From JAPLKX01 sp035530195 (lineage in GTDB: Bacteria > Hydrogenedentota > Hydrogenedentia > Hydrogenedentales > SLHB01), in contig DATKVG010000076.1 of assembly GCA_035530195.1 (NCBI GenBank), positions 1 through 43,197 on the forward strand: a stretch of DNA of 43,197 bases, written 5' to 3'. How positions within the stretch are numbered: the stretch's first letter is position 1; the number at the start of each line of letters is the position of its first letter. The position numbers and the translations under genes are program-made. Shown piece after piece: positions 34,218-43,079 of the stretch. The notes under the pieces are model-generated. The model ran no database searches. It had not been told where the DNA came from and was given only the letters and a program-made list of their open reading frames with translations.

Positions 34218-36674
34218 ATGGGGGCGCGGCTGTACGCAGACGTAGTGCTGCCTCTTCCGGTCGATCATCCTTTCACGTACGAGGTTCCCGAGTCTCTGGC
34301 GGAACGTGCATCGCTGGGAATGCGTGCGGTTGTGCCGGTGCAGAATCGGACGGAAACCGGCTATATCGTGGGGTTCAGCGAATCGACCTCGCTCGAGACG
34401 GTGCGGCCGCTGATCGATCTTCCGGACCTCTCTCCGATTTTTTCCGACCAGATGCTCGATCTGTGCCGGTGGATGGCCGACTACTATTGCTGCTCGTTGG
34501 GAGAGGCGCTGCAATGCGCGGTTCCGGCGGGGTTGCGGGTGCGGTGGAAGATGCGTTACGCGCTGGTGGAGGGCCAGTTGGGGCCGGGCCGGTATACGGA
34601 TAGACAGCGGAAGGTGATTGGCGCGTTGCACGCGCAAGGGCCGCTGACGCAGGCGCAACTGGCAAAGATCGTTGGTGCGACGGCCCTGAGCAACACGCTG
34701 CACTCGCTGATGGCGCGGGGCATCGCGGTGGGGGAACCGGCGGCGGCGGCGGGGTCGGTTTCGATGCGGACGGAGACGCATGTGCGGGTGATGGAGGCGG
34801 CGATTCCCGGGGCGGAGGACCTGGCGAGGCTGCAACGGACTGCGCCGCGGCAGACGGCGGTGCTTCTCGATCTGCTTCACGGCGAGCCGGAACAGCCGGC
34901 GGCGGTGTTGTATGAGAAGCACGGGGCGGACTGGGGGGTCGTGACGGCGCTGGTGAAGAAGGGGTATGTCGAGCGGGTCGAGCGGGAGTGTTACCGATCG
35001 CCGGAATTTGCGGCGGACGCGCGGGCGAAGACGAAACTCGAGTTGAACACGGAACAACGTGCGGCCTACGAAGCGATCGTGGGTGCGATGGCGTCGGGGA
35101 AGTTCCAGCCGTTTTTGCTGCAGGGTGTGACGGGATCGGGGAAGACCGAGGTCTACTTGCAGGCGATTGAATACGCGCTGGCGCGGGGGCGGACAGCGAT
35201 AATCCTGGTGCCGGAAATCTCGCTGACGCCCCAGACGGTTGGGCGGTTTGTGGCGCGATTCGGAGAGCGGGTGGCGGTTCTTCACAGCGGCCTCGGCCGC
35301 GGCGAGCGGTACGATGAGTGGCGGCGCGCTCAGCGGGGCGAGGTGCGCATCGTGGTTGGGGCGAGATCGGCGGTGTTTGCGCCGCTGCCGGACCTGGGCG
35401 TAATCGTGGTGGATGAGGAGCACGACGGGTCGTACAAGCAGGCGGACTCGCCGCGGTATCACGCCAGGGACGTGGCGACGGTGCGGGCGAAACTGGCAGG
35501 GGCGGTGTGTGTGCTGGGTAGCGCGACGCCGTCGCTCGAGTCGTATTACAACTCGGAGACGGGGAAGTTTCAGCGGCTTCAACTGCTGGAGCGCGCAACG
35601 ACGCTGCCGCTGCCGGAAGTTCAGCTTGTTGACATGCGGCTCGAGGCGCGCGAGCAGAGCGGGCAGGTAATCCTTTCGGGCGTGCTGCAGAAGGAGGTGA
35701 CGGCGCGTGTGGCGGCGGGCGAGCAGGTGATCCTGCTGCTGAACCGGCGGGGATTTGCGCCGTTCGTGTTGTGTTCGAAGTGCGGGTGGGTGGCGCAGTG
35801 CGGGGACTGCAACGTGAGCCTGACGTACCACGCGCGCGGGTCGTTCCTGGGCTGCCACTACTGCAACGCCCGGCACGAGATCATGCAAGAGTGCGCCGAG
35901 TGCGGGTTCAGCCCGCTGCTGTATCTCGGGACGGGCACGCAGAAGGTCGAGGAATACCTCATGGGGGCGTTCGCGGGGGCGCGGATCGAGCGGATGGACG
36001 CCGACACTACGGCGGGAAAAGGGGGGCACGCGAAAATATTGGGCCGGTTCGGGGCGGGCGGGATCGACATCCTGATCGGCACGCAGATGATTGCGAAAGG
36101 CCACGATTACCCGGGGGTGACGTTGGTTGGCGTGATCAACGCAGACACGAGCCTGAGCATTCCGGATTTCCGCGCGGCGGAACAGACGTTCCAGTTGCTG
36201 ACGCAGGTGGCGGGCCGTGCGGGCCGGGGGGTGAGACCGGGGAAGGTGATCGTGCAAACGTTCCGGCCGAACCATTACGCGGTGCAGGCGGCGGCGCATC
36301 ACGATTTTGCCGCGTTTTTCGCCCGCGAGATCGAGGAGCGGCGGACGGCTGCGTATCCGCCGCTGCGGCGGATGGCGAACCTGGCGGTCGAGTCGGAGGA
36401 TGTGCTCGAGGCCGAGAAGGCGGCGGCGGCGCTGCACCGGATCGTGCGGGATCGGATCCGGGAGTTGGATTTCAGGGGCGTCGAGACGCTTGGGCCGGCG
36501 CCGGCGTCGGTGTACAAGGTGAAGAAACGGTACCGGTGGAACCTCGGGGTGTTGTCCAAAAGCGCAAAGCGGCTCAACACGCTGTTGCGGGAGTCGAGGA
36601 AGGTTTTTGAGTCGAGCGGGGTTGGCTCGAAAGTGGACCTGAAAGTGGACCCGGACCCGTATGGCGTGTTCTGA
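34218..36674 (+). CDS. priA: Primosomal replication restart helicase PriA
   Basis: An 818-residue 3'-5' helicase that reloads the replisome at forks. The N-terminal DNA-binding domain opens YADVVLPLPVDHPFTYEVPE. Walker A is LLQGVTGSGKTEVYLQAIE, DEEH box VIVVDEEHDGSYKQ, motif III VLGSATPSLES, and motif V/VI GTQMIAKGHDYPGVTLVGV and QVAGRAGRG. The zinc-binding domain has paired CxxC motifs in CSKCGWVAQCGDC and CHYCNARHEIMQECAEC. Length is slightly above the usual ~730. Confidence 0.96.
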   Translation: MGARLYADVVLPLPVDHPFTYEVPESLAERASLGMRAVVPVQNRTETGYIVGFSESTSLETVRPLIDLPDLSPIFSDQMLDLCRWMADYYCCSLGEALQCAVPAGLRVRWKMRYALVEGQLGPGRYTDRQRKVIGALHAQGPLTQAQLAKIVGATALSNTLHSLMARGIAVGEPAAAAGSVSMRTETHVRVMEAAIPGAEDLARLQRTAPRQTAVLLDLLHGEPEQPAAVLYEKHGADWGVVTALVKKGYVERVERECYRSPEFAADARAKTKLELNTEQRAAYEAIVGAMASGKFQPFLLQGVTGSGKTEVYLQAIEYALARGRTAIILVPEISLTPQTVGRFVARFGERVAVLHSGLGRGERYDEWRRAQRGEVRIVVGARSAVFAPLPDLGVIVVDEEHDGSYKQADSPRYHARDVATVRAKLAGAVCVLGSATPSLESYYNSETGKFQRLQLLERATTLPLPEVQLVDMRLEAREQSGQVILSGVLQKEVTARVAAGEQVILLLNRRGFAPFVLCSKCGWVAQCGDCNVSLTYHARGSFLGCHYCNARHEIMQECAECGFSPLLYLGTGTQKVEEYLMGAFAGARIERMDADTTAGKGGHAKILGRFGAGGIDILIGTQMIAKGHDYPGVTLVGVINADTSLSIPDFRAAEQTFQLLTQVAGRAGRGVRPGKVIVQTFRPNHYAVQAAAHHDFAAFFAREIEERRTAAYPPLRRMANLAVESEDVLEAEKAAAALHRIVRDRIRELDFRGVETLGPAPASVYKVKKRYRWNLGVLSKSAKRLNTLLRESRKVFESSGVGSKVDLKVDPDPYGVF

Positions 36675-36977
36675 AAGGGTGCTGGTTGCGCCCGGCCAAG
36701 GCCGCAACCAAAGAAAGCGGAGACTGGAGCTGTCTCGGTGGGGTCGCGCTCCCGCGCGACCGGCTGGCGGCGGTGGCGCTTCTGATACTCAGGCTGGGTT
36801 GTTGGAGCCACGGTCGAGCAGGAGTTCGACCCCACCGCGCCGCATCCCAAGGCTCGCACAGGTTCTATTGAGTTTCTGCAAGAAAAGAACAGTTGACGCA
36901 TAACAACACGGTGAATGTTTGTAACTTTTCCGCTAGAATAGGCGCAGTGTGTCGGCGAATGCAGGAAGGACTGGCTT
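36675..36977. other. Intergenic region after priA with long imperfect inverted repeat
   Basis: 303 bp without a credible gene. Bases 36737-36761 and 36812-36836 form an imperfect inverted repeat (about 20 of 25 positions pair; core GGTGGGGTCG), probably a palindromic mobile repeat. A GAAGGA motif near 36965 belongs to the following lipoprotein gene. Confidence 0.55.
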
Positions 36978-37631
36978 ATGCTTGCGAAACGAGTGCTTTG
37001 GATTGGTTTGATCGTGGTTTTGGGGGCGTCGTTGCTGGGGGGGTCATGCCGGGTGCGGACGGATTCGCCGGCCGACCGGCCAATGGCGCCGGGCGCGGGA
37101 GCCGGAGCGGCGGCGGCCACGCCTGAGAAGCCGCTGGACGTCGGCGATGCGGAAGCGGCATTGCGGCTGACTCTCACGATTCCGGAGCCGGTTGCCGCGA
37201 ACGTTGGCGTCGAGGAACTGCGGGATATGCGCGGCGACCTGAATATGCTGACGGTCAACGTGGCGCCGCCACACCCGCAGAAGCTTGACGTGGCGTTGAC
37301 GGTGACTTCGAGCAAACGGTTTGCGGAACGGCCGCTGCTGGTTCGTGTGTCGGTGCTGCGGGATGGGCAGGCAACCGAGTCGCAGACGGCGACGCTCGCG
37401 GGCGATGCGCAGAAAAAACCGGTTTCGTATACGTTCGACGCGATGAAAGGCTTGACGGCAACGCCGGCGTCGATGCTGTTGTACGCGGAGGCGGAGATCG
37501 TCATGCTGCCCGCGGGCACGGACGTTGCCTCACTCGATCCGGCGACCGTAACAGGCACGCCGGAGACGACGGGGTCGAAAGTGAGCAACCCGTTGCGCAT
37601 CAACTTCACCGGACAGGCCGCCGCGCCATGA
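36978..37631 (+). CDS. Putative exported lipoprotein
   Basis: A 217-residue protein with AAGGA 7 nt before the ATG. The N-terminal signal (MLAKRVLWIGLIVVLGASLL) ends in GGSC, a weak lipobox. An Ala/Gly/Pro linker is followed by a beta-rich domain (ALRLTLTIPEPVAANVGVEE, KLDVALTVTSSKRF, PLLVRVSVLRDG). Family unknown. The stop overlaps the next start as ATGA, so expression is coupled to the PIG-L deacetylase. Confidence 0.75.
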   Translation: MLAKRVLWIGLIVVLGASLLGGSCRVRTDSPADRPMAPGAGAGAAAATPEKPLDVGDAEAALRLTLTIPEPVAANVGVEELRDMRGDLNMLTVNVAPPHPQKLDVALTVTSSKRFAERPLLVRVSVLRDGQATESQTATLAGDAQKKPVSYTFDAMKGLTATPASMLLYAEAEIVMLPAGTDVASLDPATVTGTPETTGSKVSNPLRINFTGQAAAP

Positions 37632-38443
37632 ACATCGTTTGCATCGGCGCGCATCCGGACGATTGCGAGGTGTACGCGGGCGGGACGACCGTGAAATGGG
37701 CGCGGCTTGGCCACCGTGTGCTTTTGGTATCGCTGACGAACGGGGACGTGGGCCATCACGCGATGGCGGGGGAGCCGCTGGCTCGGCGGCGGGCGGCGGA
37801 GGCGCATCTCGCGGCGGAACGGGCGGGTGTGTCGAGCCTCGTGCTGGATATTCACGACGGTGAACTCGAGCCGACACTCGAGTTGCGCAAGCGGGTCGTC
37901 CGCATCATCCGCAAGAACGAGGCCAATATCGTGTTGACGCACCGGCCCAACGATTACCACCCCGACCACCGGTACACGTCGATGGTGGTGCAGGACGCGG
38001 CGTTCATGGTTACGGTGCCGCATTTCTGCCCGAGCGCGCCGGCGCTGCGGAAGAACCCGGTGTTCCTTTTCCTGATGGACACGTTCACGACGCCGTCGCC
38101 GTTCCGGGCGGACGTGGCGGTGGACGTCACGGACGTGATGGACGTGAAATGGTCGATGCTCGATGCGATGGAATCGCAAATGTACGAGTGGCTGCCGTGG
38201 CTGGACCGGACGCTCGACGCCGTGCCGAAGGAAGAGGGCACGCGCCTCGAGTGGCTGAAACGGACGTGGGACCCGTTTTTCCTGCAGCCGGCACAGATGG
38301 CGGGGAAAGCGGTCGAGAAATGGTACGGCCCGGATCGGATGAAGACGGCCCGGTATGTCGAGCCGTTTGAGATATGCGAGTACGGGCATCAACCGTCCGA
38401 GGAAGAGATCCCGGTTCTGTTTCCGTTTTTTGACAGGGCTTGA
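37628..38443 (+). CDS. PIG-L (LmbE-like) family deacetylase
   Basis: A 271-residue zinc-dependent N-acetyl sugar deacetylase. Zinc and catalytic motifs are visible: GAHPDDCE at the N-terminus and HRPNDYHPDHRYTSMVV in the middle. Relatives remove acetyl groups from GlcNAc-type substrates in mycothiol, bacillithiol or glycolipid pathways. It starts by ATGA overlap with the lipoprotein gene and is followed 31 nt later by a SIMPL-domain gene. Confidence 0.94.
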   Translation: MNIVCIGAHPDDCEVYAGGTTVKWARLGHRVLLVSLTNGDVGHHAMAGEPLARRRAAEAHLAAERAGVSSLVLDIHDGELEPTLELRKRVVRIIRKNEANIVLTHRPNDYHPDHRYTSMVVQDAAFMVTVPHFCPSAPALRKNPVFLFLMDTFTTPSPFRADVAVDVTDVMDVKWSMLDAMESQMYEWLPWLDRTLDAVPKEEGTRLEWLKRTWDPFFLQPAQMAGKAVEKWYGPDRMKTARYVEPFEICEYGHQPSEEEIPVLFPFFDRA

Positions 38444-38474
38444 GATTCGGAACGGACATTGAAGGGGTGCGAAC

Positions 38475-39158
38475 ATGTTGAGATATCAGCGTTACGTTCT
38501 GTGCGTGGCCTTATCGGCTGTTACGCTCGCGGCGCCGGCGGCGTTCGGCCAGGATGCGTACGCCATTGACTCGGTCGGGACAGCGACGGTGGATGTGGCG
38601 CCCGCGACGGTTGTATTCCAACTTGAACTGCTGCCGGGCAGCGGGCCGGCCGTGGATTTGTTGCAGGACGCGGTCGAGTTTGAAACCACCGTGCGGGCGG
38701 AGATTCAAAAGCGTAGGCTGACTCCAACGCAAATAACTTTTTCAGGCTTGAACTACACACATCCGCAGTTGTTCGGCCCCAATGCTTTGGCGCACCTCCG
38801 TTTTTCGGCGGCCCAGTACGCCGTAGGCGAAGAAGCCGACGAAAAATACGCCAAACTGCACGACGACATTACGGCGATAGCCGCGGCCACAAAGGCGCGG
38901 ACGTATCCGGAGACGTATGAGGCGAGCGATCCCGAGCAGGTCGAGGCGGCGGCGGTGGCGCGGGCCGTCGAGAAGGCCTATCCACCCGCAAAAGCGGCCG
39001 CCGACGTGATGAACGCGAAAATTATGTCGGTGGGAAACGTGAGCGTGGGCGCATCCGTATGGAGCAACACGGACTCCGCGCCCGCCGATTACAACATCCG
39101 CCGGATTACGTGCACCGCTACGGTCAATGTGTCGTACATCTATCTGCCGGGACCGTGA
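38475..39158 (+). CDS. Exported SIMPL-domain (DUF541) protein
   Basis: A 227-residue exported protein. GAAGGGG lies 7 nt before the ATG. Signal peptide MLRYQRYVLCVALSAVTLAAPAA is followed by a DUF541/SIMPL domain: IDSVGTATVDVAPATVVFQLEL, then an Asp/Glu-rich helix, QITFSGLNYTHP, a long helix VEAAAVARAVEKAYPPAKAAADVM, and TCTATVNVSYIYL. Bacterial SIMPL proteins are periplasmic/outer-membrane and poorly understood. Probably in an operon with the lipoprotein and PIG-L genes. Confidence 0.85.
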   Translation: MLRYQRYVLCVALSAVTLAAPAAFGQDAYAIDSVGTATVDVAPATVVFQLELLPGSGPAVDLLQDAVEFETTVRAEIQKRRLTPTQITFSGLNYTHPQLFGPNALAHLRFSAAQYAVGEEADEKYAKLHDDITAIAAATKARTYPETYEASDPEQVEAAAVARAVEKAYPPAKAAADVMNAKIMSVGNVSVGASVWSNTDSAPADYNIRRITCTATVNVSYIYLPGP

Positions 39159-39196
39159 GGAGAAGGCTGTAGGCTGTAGGTCGAGAACTCCTGGCC

Positions 39197-41710
39197 TTAC
39201 TCCGCAGGCGTGATTTCTAGTTCGTGCGTGAGTTCGGCGAATGCGCCCGGGGCTACCGTAACGGTTTTCCTCCAGAGTTCCACTTCGAGGTCGTTGAGTT
39301 CTTCGGGGAAGGCGTAAACCCAGGTGAAATCGGCGTCGGCTTCGTTGAACCGCTGGGTGACTTGCAGGCCTTTTGTGCCGGAGAAGGTCCATTCGCCTGC
39401 GGGCACGTTTTGGTCGAGGAAATGCTCGCCTTCGCGGAGGTTTTCGATGATGGGCGGCATTTGCCGTTGCACGAGTTGGCCGGCGCGGTTCTTGAACTCG
39501 AAGCGCGTCTGGCGGAGGTCGCCGAGGTCGAGTTCGAGATGGCTTCGCAGTTGAACTTCAGCCGGCTTTTCAGAGTTATTGATGAGCCTGGCTTGCACGG
39601 TGAGGACGGGCTTGTCGTCTGCAAGAGTGAGCGTGCGCTCGAACGTGACGGGGCCGTCTTGGGCGGAGAGCGTGATGGAACGGTCGGAGCGAGTGACGGG
39701 CACGTAGGGCAGGAACATGGTGTTGAGGTCGAAAATACTGCCGCGCCGGATTTCCTCGCCGCCTTGGAACGGGAAGAACAGGCATTTCGTGACGTTGCTG
39801 GCCGTGACGCACTGGCCGGTCTTACGGTCGGTGATGCGGAGCGCACGGCCGCCGAGAACGGGCACGACGTCGACCGTGAGGAACTCGTTGCCGATGGACA
39901 GGACGGCGACGGGCGTGTTCATCAGCATACCGATCATGAGGAGTTGCTGCGGGTCGCCATCGTGCTCGCGGATGGTTGTGAACCCGTGGCGCTTCATCCG
40001 TTCGAGCATTTGGACGGCTTCCGAGGCGGCGGCGACTTCGCCGTTAAATGTCAGTTTGCCATCGTTGATGGTGTAGCCGTTGCGCGGAAACAGGCGGGCG
40101 TATACGAGCGGCATTCGGGCGACGCGGACCCGTTCGAGCAGCTCGGTGTCGTCGTTGACGGCGGCTTCAGCCTGATCGAAGAGGGCTGCGGCCTGCCGCA
40201 CGATGTCGTCGGGCAGGTAGCCCTGCGCGGGGTTGGTGTAGAGGTGCATGTGGATGTTATCGTCGCGGACTTTGTCGTGGAGCATGCGGACGTACTGGTA
40301 GATGGGTTCGGCCGCGGCGCCGTAGTAGCCATCGAGGAAATCGCGGATGACGGCGTCGGGGTCGCAGTCGGGATTCCAAAGCAGCTTTGTGCCGTAATAA
40401 GGCCGCAGCAGGCTGAACTCGCCGCCGCCACCACCACCGCTCATTCCTTGGAGGTAAATGCCCTCGGCGCGGATGTCGCGGTAGAAGCGGATATCGGCGG
40501 CCATCGAGTCGAAGTTGGGGAACGGGTTGTGGTAATGGGCGAAATCGACGATGTAATGCCAGATGTACAGGTGTGAACACCGCTTGGACCAGTCGAGCGC
40601 CCGGCGTTTGTAGTCGGCGTTGAGCGGGCATGTGGCGACGGGGTGGCTGTCGCAGGACGGGTACATGTGGCACAGCCAGACGGCGGCGTTGGGGTGCATT
40701 TTGAGGCCTTTTGGGGCCTCTTCCGTGTACATGTAAGCAAGTGTGCCGATCAGCTTTTCGGGGTAGGCTTTCGAGGTTCGTTCGGCGAGCTGGTTGACGA
40801 ACCAGAACTGGGTGCCGCCCAACGTGCCGTATTTTTTGTTCATGGCAGAGCAGTTCGCGCATTGGCAATAGTTGTACCAGTCCATCTGGGAGAAATTGTG
40901 CTGGCGGACGCCGGGCGAGTCGGCCATGCGTTTGAGCATGCGTTCCGCGACGATCTCGAGTACGTCGGGGTTGGTGAGGCAAAGCTGGGTTTCGTTTTTG
41001 CGCCTTACGCCGCCGATTTCGGAGAAATACTCGGGGTGCGTGTCGAAGAACTCGCCCGGACTGATGTAACGGAAATAGGAGTGGCACCTGCTGTCGAAGG
41101 CGTATTGGACGCCCTGCGGGTTGTCGGGCCCGCCGTTGCCGTTGTTCTCGCGCTGGTGCGCAAAGAAATCGGCATCGGCCCCGGGCCGGGAGTAGCTGGT
41201 GTGGCGCCAGGCAAACGTCGGGCGCACGAGCGAGTCGAGCTGCGGCAGCGCGAGGTTTTTAATGGCGGGCGTTTTGGTGACACCGGGCGCGTACCAGCGG
41301 ACGCCGAGGTGGTTCTCGAGGAAGTCGTACATGCCGTAGAGCGTGCCTGCGGCGGGGGTTCCCGCGATGACCAGATGCGGCGGGACGGTCTTTATCAGGT
41401 AGCCCTGCTCGCCCAACTGGTCGGCAGCGGGATCGACGCCCAGCGACTTGGCCACAGGCCCGCAACCCAGAACGATCATAGGACTTCCAGCCGCGGGCGG
41501 CTGGTTAGCGATGGGAAGTTCGGCGCCGGTGCATGCCTTGATGTGCGACTGCAACTCGTCCGCGGCATGTTTCTCCGAATTACTCGCCGCCGGTTCGATA
41601 ATAATCGTGTACGGGCTCTGGCCGTTTTCGACCAAAGCCGCCCTGGCGACCGCAGGATATATGACGACGCAAAACGCCAGAGAGAATCCACTAAACAGCG
41701 ACTTCCACAT
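39197..41710 (-). CDS. Exported DUF4838 (alpha-glucuronidase-like) protein
   Basis: An 837-residue exported protein. The ATG at 41710 has AAGGAG 8 nt upstream. Signal peptide MWKSLFSGFSLAFCVVIYPA is followed by a GH67-type N-terminal domain (SEKHAADELQSHIKACTGAELPI, PMIVLGCG, GTLYGMYDFLENHLGVRWY). Residues 160-520 contain the DUF4838 domain with Cys/Trp-rich segments (FSQMDWYNYCQCANCSAMN, HLYIWHYIVDFAHYHNP, EGIYLQGMSG). The C-terminus is beta-rich. DUF4838 proteins are abundant in Planctomycetota-like bacteria and are thought to act on complex glycans. Confidence 0.9.
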   Translation of the reverse strand: MWKSLFSGFSLAFCVVIYPAVARAALVENGQSPYTIIIEPAASNSEKHAADELQSHIKACTGAELPIANQPPAAGSPMIVLGCGPVAKSLGVDPAADQLGEQGYLIKTVPPHLVIAGTPAAGTLYGMYDFLENHLGVRWYAPGVTKTPAIKNLALPQLDSLVRPTFAWRHTSYSRPGADADFFAHQRENNGNGGPDNPQGVQYAFDSRCHSYFRYISPGEFFDTHPEYFSEIGGVRRKNETQLCLTNPDVLEIVAERMLKRMADSPGVRQHNFSQMDWYNYCQCANCSAMNKKYGTLGGTQFWFVNQLAERTSKAYPEKLIGTLAYMYTEEAPKGLKMHPNAAVWLCHMYPSCDSHPVATCPLNADYKRRALDWSKRCSHLYIWHYIVDFAHYHNPFPNFDSMAADIRFYRDIRAEGIYLQGMSGGGGGGEFSLLRPYYGTKLLWNPDCDPDAVIRDFLDGYYGAAAEPIYQYVRMLHDKVRDDNIHMHLYTNPAQGYLPDDIVRQAAALFDQAEAAVNDDTELLERVRVARMPLVYARLFPRNGYTINDGKLTFNGEVAAASEAVQMLERMKRHGFTTIREHDGDPQQLLMIGMLMNTPVAVLSIGNEFLTVDVVPVLGGRALRITDRKTGQCVTASNVTKCLFFPFQGGEEIRRGSIFDLNTMFLPYVPVTRSDRSITLSAQDGPVTFERTLTLADDKPVLTVQARLINNSEKPAEVQLRSHLELDLGDLRQTRFEFKNRAGQLVQRQMPPIIENLREGEHFLDQNVPAGEWTFSGTKGLQVTQRFNEADADFTWVYAFPEELNDLEVELWRKTVTVAPGAFAELTHELEITPAE

Positions 41711-42259
41711 ACTATGTGCTCCTTCCTTGCCCATACGCCGGTACCCGCCGTCACGCTACCATCTTTGAGACCTCGATACCAGCATCCCGGCAAGGGTGCA
41801 CGACGCAACTTCCCTCTTCAACACCCTCTATTATGTATAGGGTTTCTGGTGCATTTTTTGGGGACTGCACATTGAGTCGAGACGTGCATATTTTGCGGAA
41901 CAAGGGGGAATTGATTGACAAACAGCCCCGCTGAGATACGAAAACCAATACTTCTTCGGCTCGGTGGGCTGCTTTTCGAGTCACCAGATTTTTTTGGTTC
42001 ATCCGCGAATTGCGGGAAAGGCAAGGCATCGGCGTCACAAGGCCGCCATGATCAACGAGACTCTGGCAAATCGTGGTGAAGACGAGAAACCTAAAGGGGA
42101 ATGAAGGCGGCTTTTGGGCTGAAAGCCTTGAGAAAAGCGCGGGGACTTTCCCGGAAAATGCGGATGAACCATTTTTTTGCCTGGCCCGCGCCGCCCATAA
42201 GTTCTGCGACGGTTTTGCCGGTGTCGCATGTGGTACTTTCGACTTTACCAATGCATGTT

Positions 42260-42295
42260 GTGGACATCGTAGACAGAGTGGACGACGTGGACGGA
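42260..42295. repeat. Nonamer tandem array, GTGGACNNN type
   Basis: Four 9-nt units of consensus GTGGACNNN (one has GTAGAC), the same type as 2284-2319. Confidence 0.8.
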
Positions 42296-42342
42296 TGCAG
42301 GGGAGCGGTCGGTGCAGAACGAGGGCGTCGGCTGTTGGTTGA

Positions 42343-42423
42343 CTACAGATGGACGAGGTCGAGATTGCCCCACTTGGCTTTGAGGTATTCGGCAACCAGG
42401 GTGCGGTGGCAGCGGTTGGGTGC
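42343..42423 (-). pseudogene. DUF488 family, C-terminal remnant
   Basis: Before an in-frame TAG, the minus strand reads NRCHRTLVAEYLKAKW and then GNLDLVHL, which is the C-terminal end of DUF488 proteins (C-HR-LVAEYL...VxHL). A stop lies about 12 nt upstream in the same frame, and the preceding sequence is not in frame with any recognisable DUF488 body, so only the tail survives. Confidence 0.6.
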
Positions 42424-42579
42424 CGTCTATGCCGATGGCGAGAATGCAGCCAAGCTCACCGCCAGGTCGCCAAACCGGCGCAAACGTACCATTTCCCCAC
42501 GAATATGATTCTCTCGTGTTGGCCTTGTGTGCTCCCATAGGGGGAATTCTGGTTCCTCGTCTTCTGGAAAAAAAAAGCC

Positions 42580-42608
42580 TTGACATGACGTTAGTTATCT
42601 GATATTCT
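42580..42608 (+). promoter_or_regulatory. Sigma-70-type promoter of the EF-hand/Calx-beta gene
   Basis: TTGACA (42580-42585) and TATTCT (42603-42608) are 17 nt apart, with an A-rich tract just upstream. The GTG start follows 33 nt after the -10. Confidence 0.7.
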
Positions 42609-42641
42609 TGTTTTGGGTCATTGAGTTTTGAAAGGTCATGA

Positions 42642-43079
42642 GTGTCTTCGATAGATGTGTATAAGGAAATAAGAACGACGGGGCAAATAAGGGCTGTTCT
42701 CCATCGTCATGCTGCACATCGCATCAGCGTCTCGCTGATGATTTGTCTAACCCTCTGCGTATTAGTGAGCCTCTGCCTTTTCGCGGATCGTGCGTTCGCC
42801 GAAGCTGAGAAAGCGGCTGAACCTTCCGAATCCACGTTTCGGGACGCCATTCTGGGCCGGATCGAACTGACGGAGGCCCAACGAGAGAGCCTGGACCTGA
42901 ATGACGATGGATTCCTCGATACGTCGGACCTCGTGGTCTTCCTCAAGGGCACTGGGTCGGAGACCCCCATCGCGTCCTTTGAGACCGTCTCCTCCATCGC
43001 GGTCGAAGGGTCGGGGACGGCGACGGTCAGTGTGGTTCTGTCAACGCAAATTAGATATGTCCGGTTTCCTGCAAAGTAG
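42642..43079 (+). pseudogene. Exported EF-hand/Calx-beta protein, truncated by an insertion sequence
   Basis: GTG 42642 has AAAGG 6 nt upstream. The product has a signal peptide (ISVSLMICLTLCVLVSLCLF then ADRAFA), a dockerin/EF-hand-like calcium loop (LDLNDDGFLDTSDLVVFLKG), and the start of a Calx-beta domain (SSIAVEGSGTATVSVVLS). From about 43039 the frame runs into insertion-sequence end repeats and stops at 43079. The original gene was probably much longer and continued beyond the insertion. Confidence 0.7.

Larger units (their letters stand above)
41711..42641. other. Gene-poor intergenic region
   Basis: 930 bp with no intact gene. The long minus-strand frames lack ribosome-binding sites and homology. 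It holds a nonamer array (42260-42295), a DUF488-like remnant (42343-42423) and a strong promoter (42580-42608). Confidence 0.6.

Noticed and set aside
41751..42395. 214-codon minus-strand frame in the gene-poor stretch
   Set aside because: Composition is unlike a protein, it crosses a nonamer array, there is no ribosome-binding site, and the real DUF488 signal lies in another frame.
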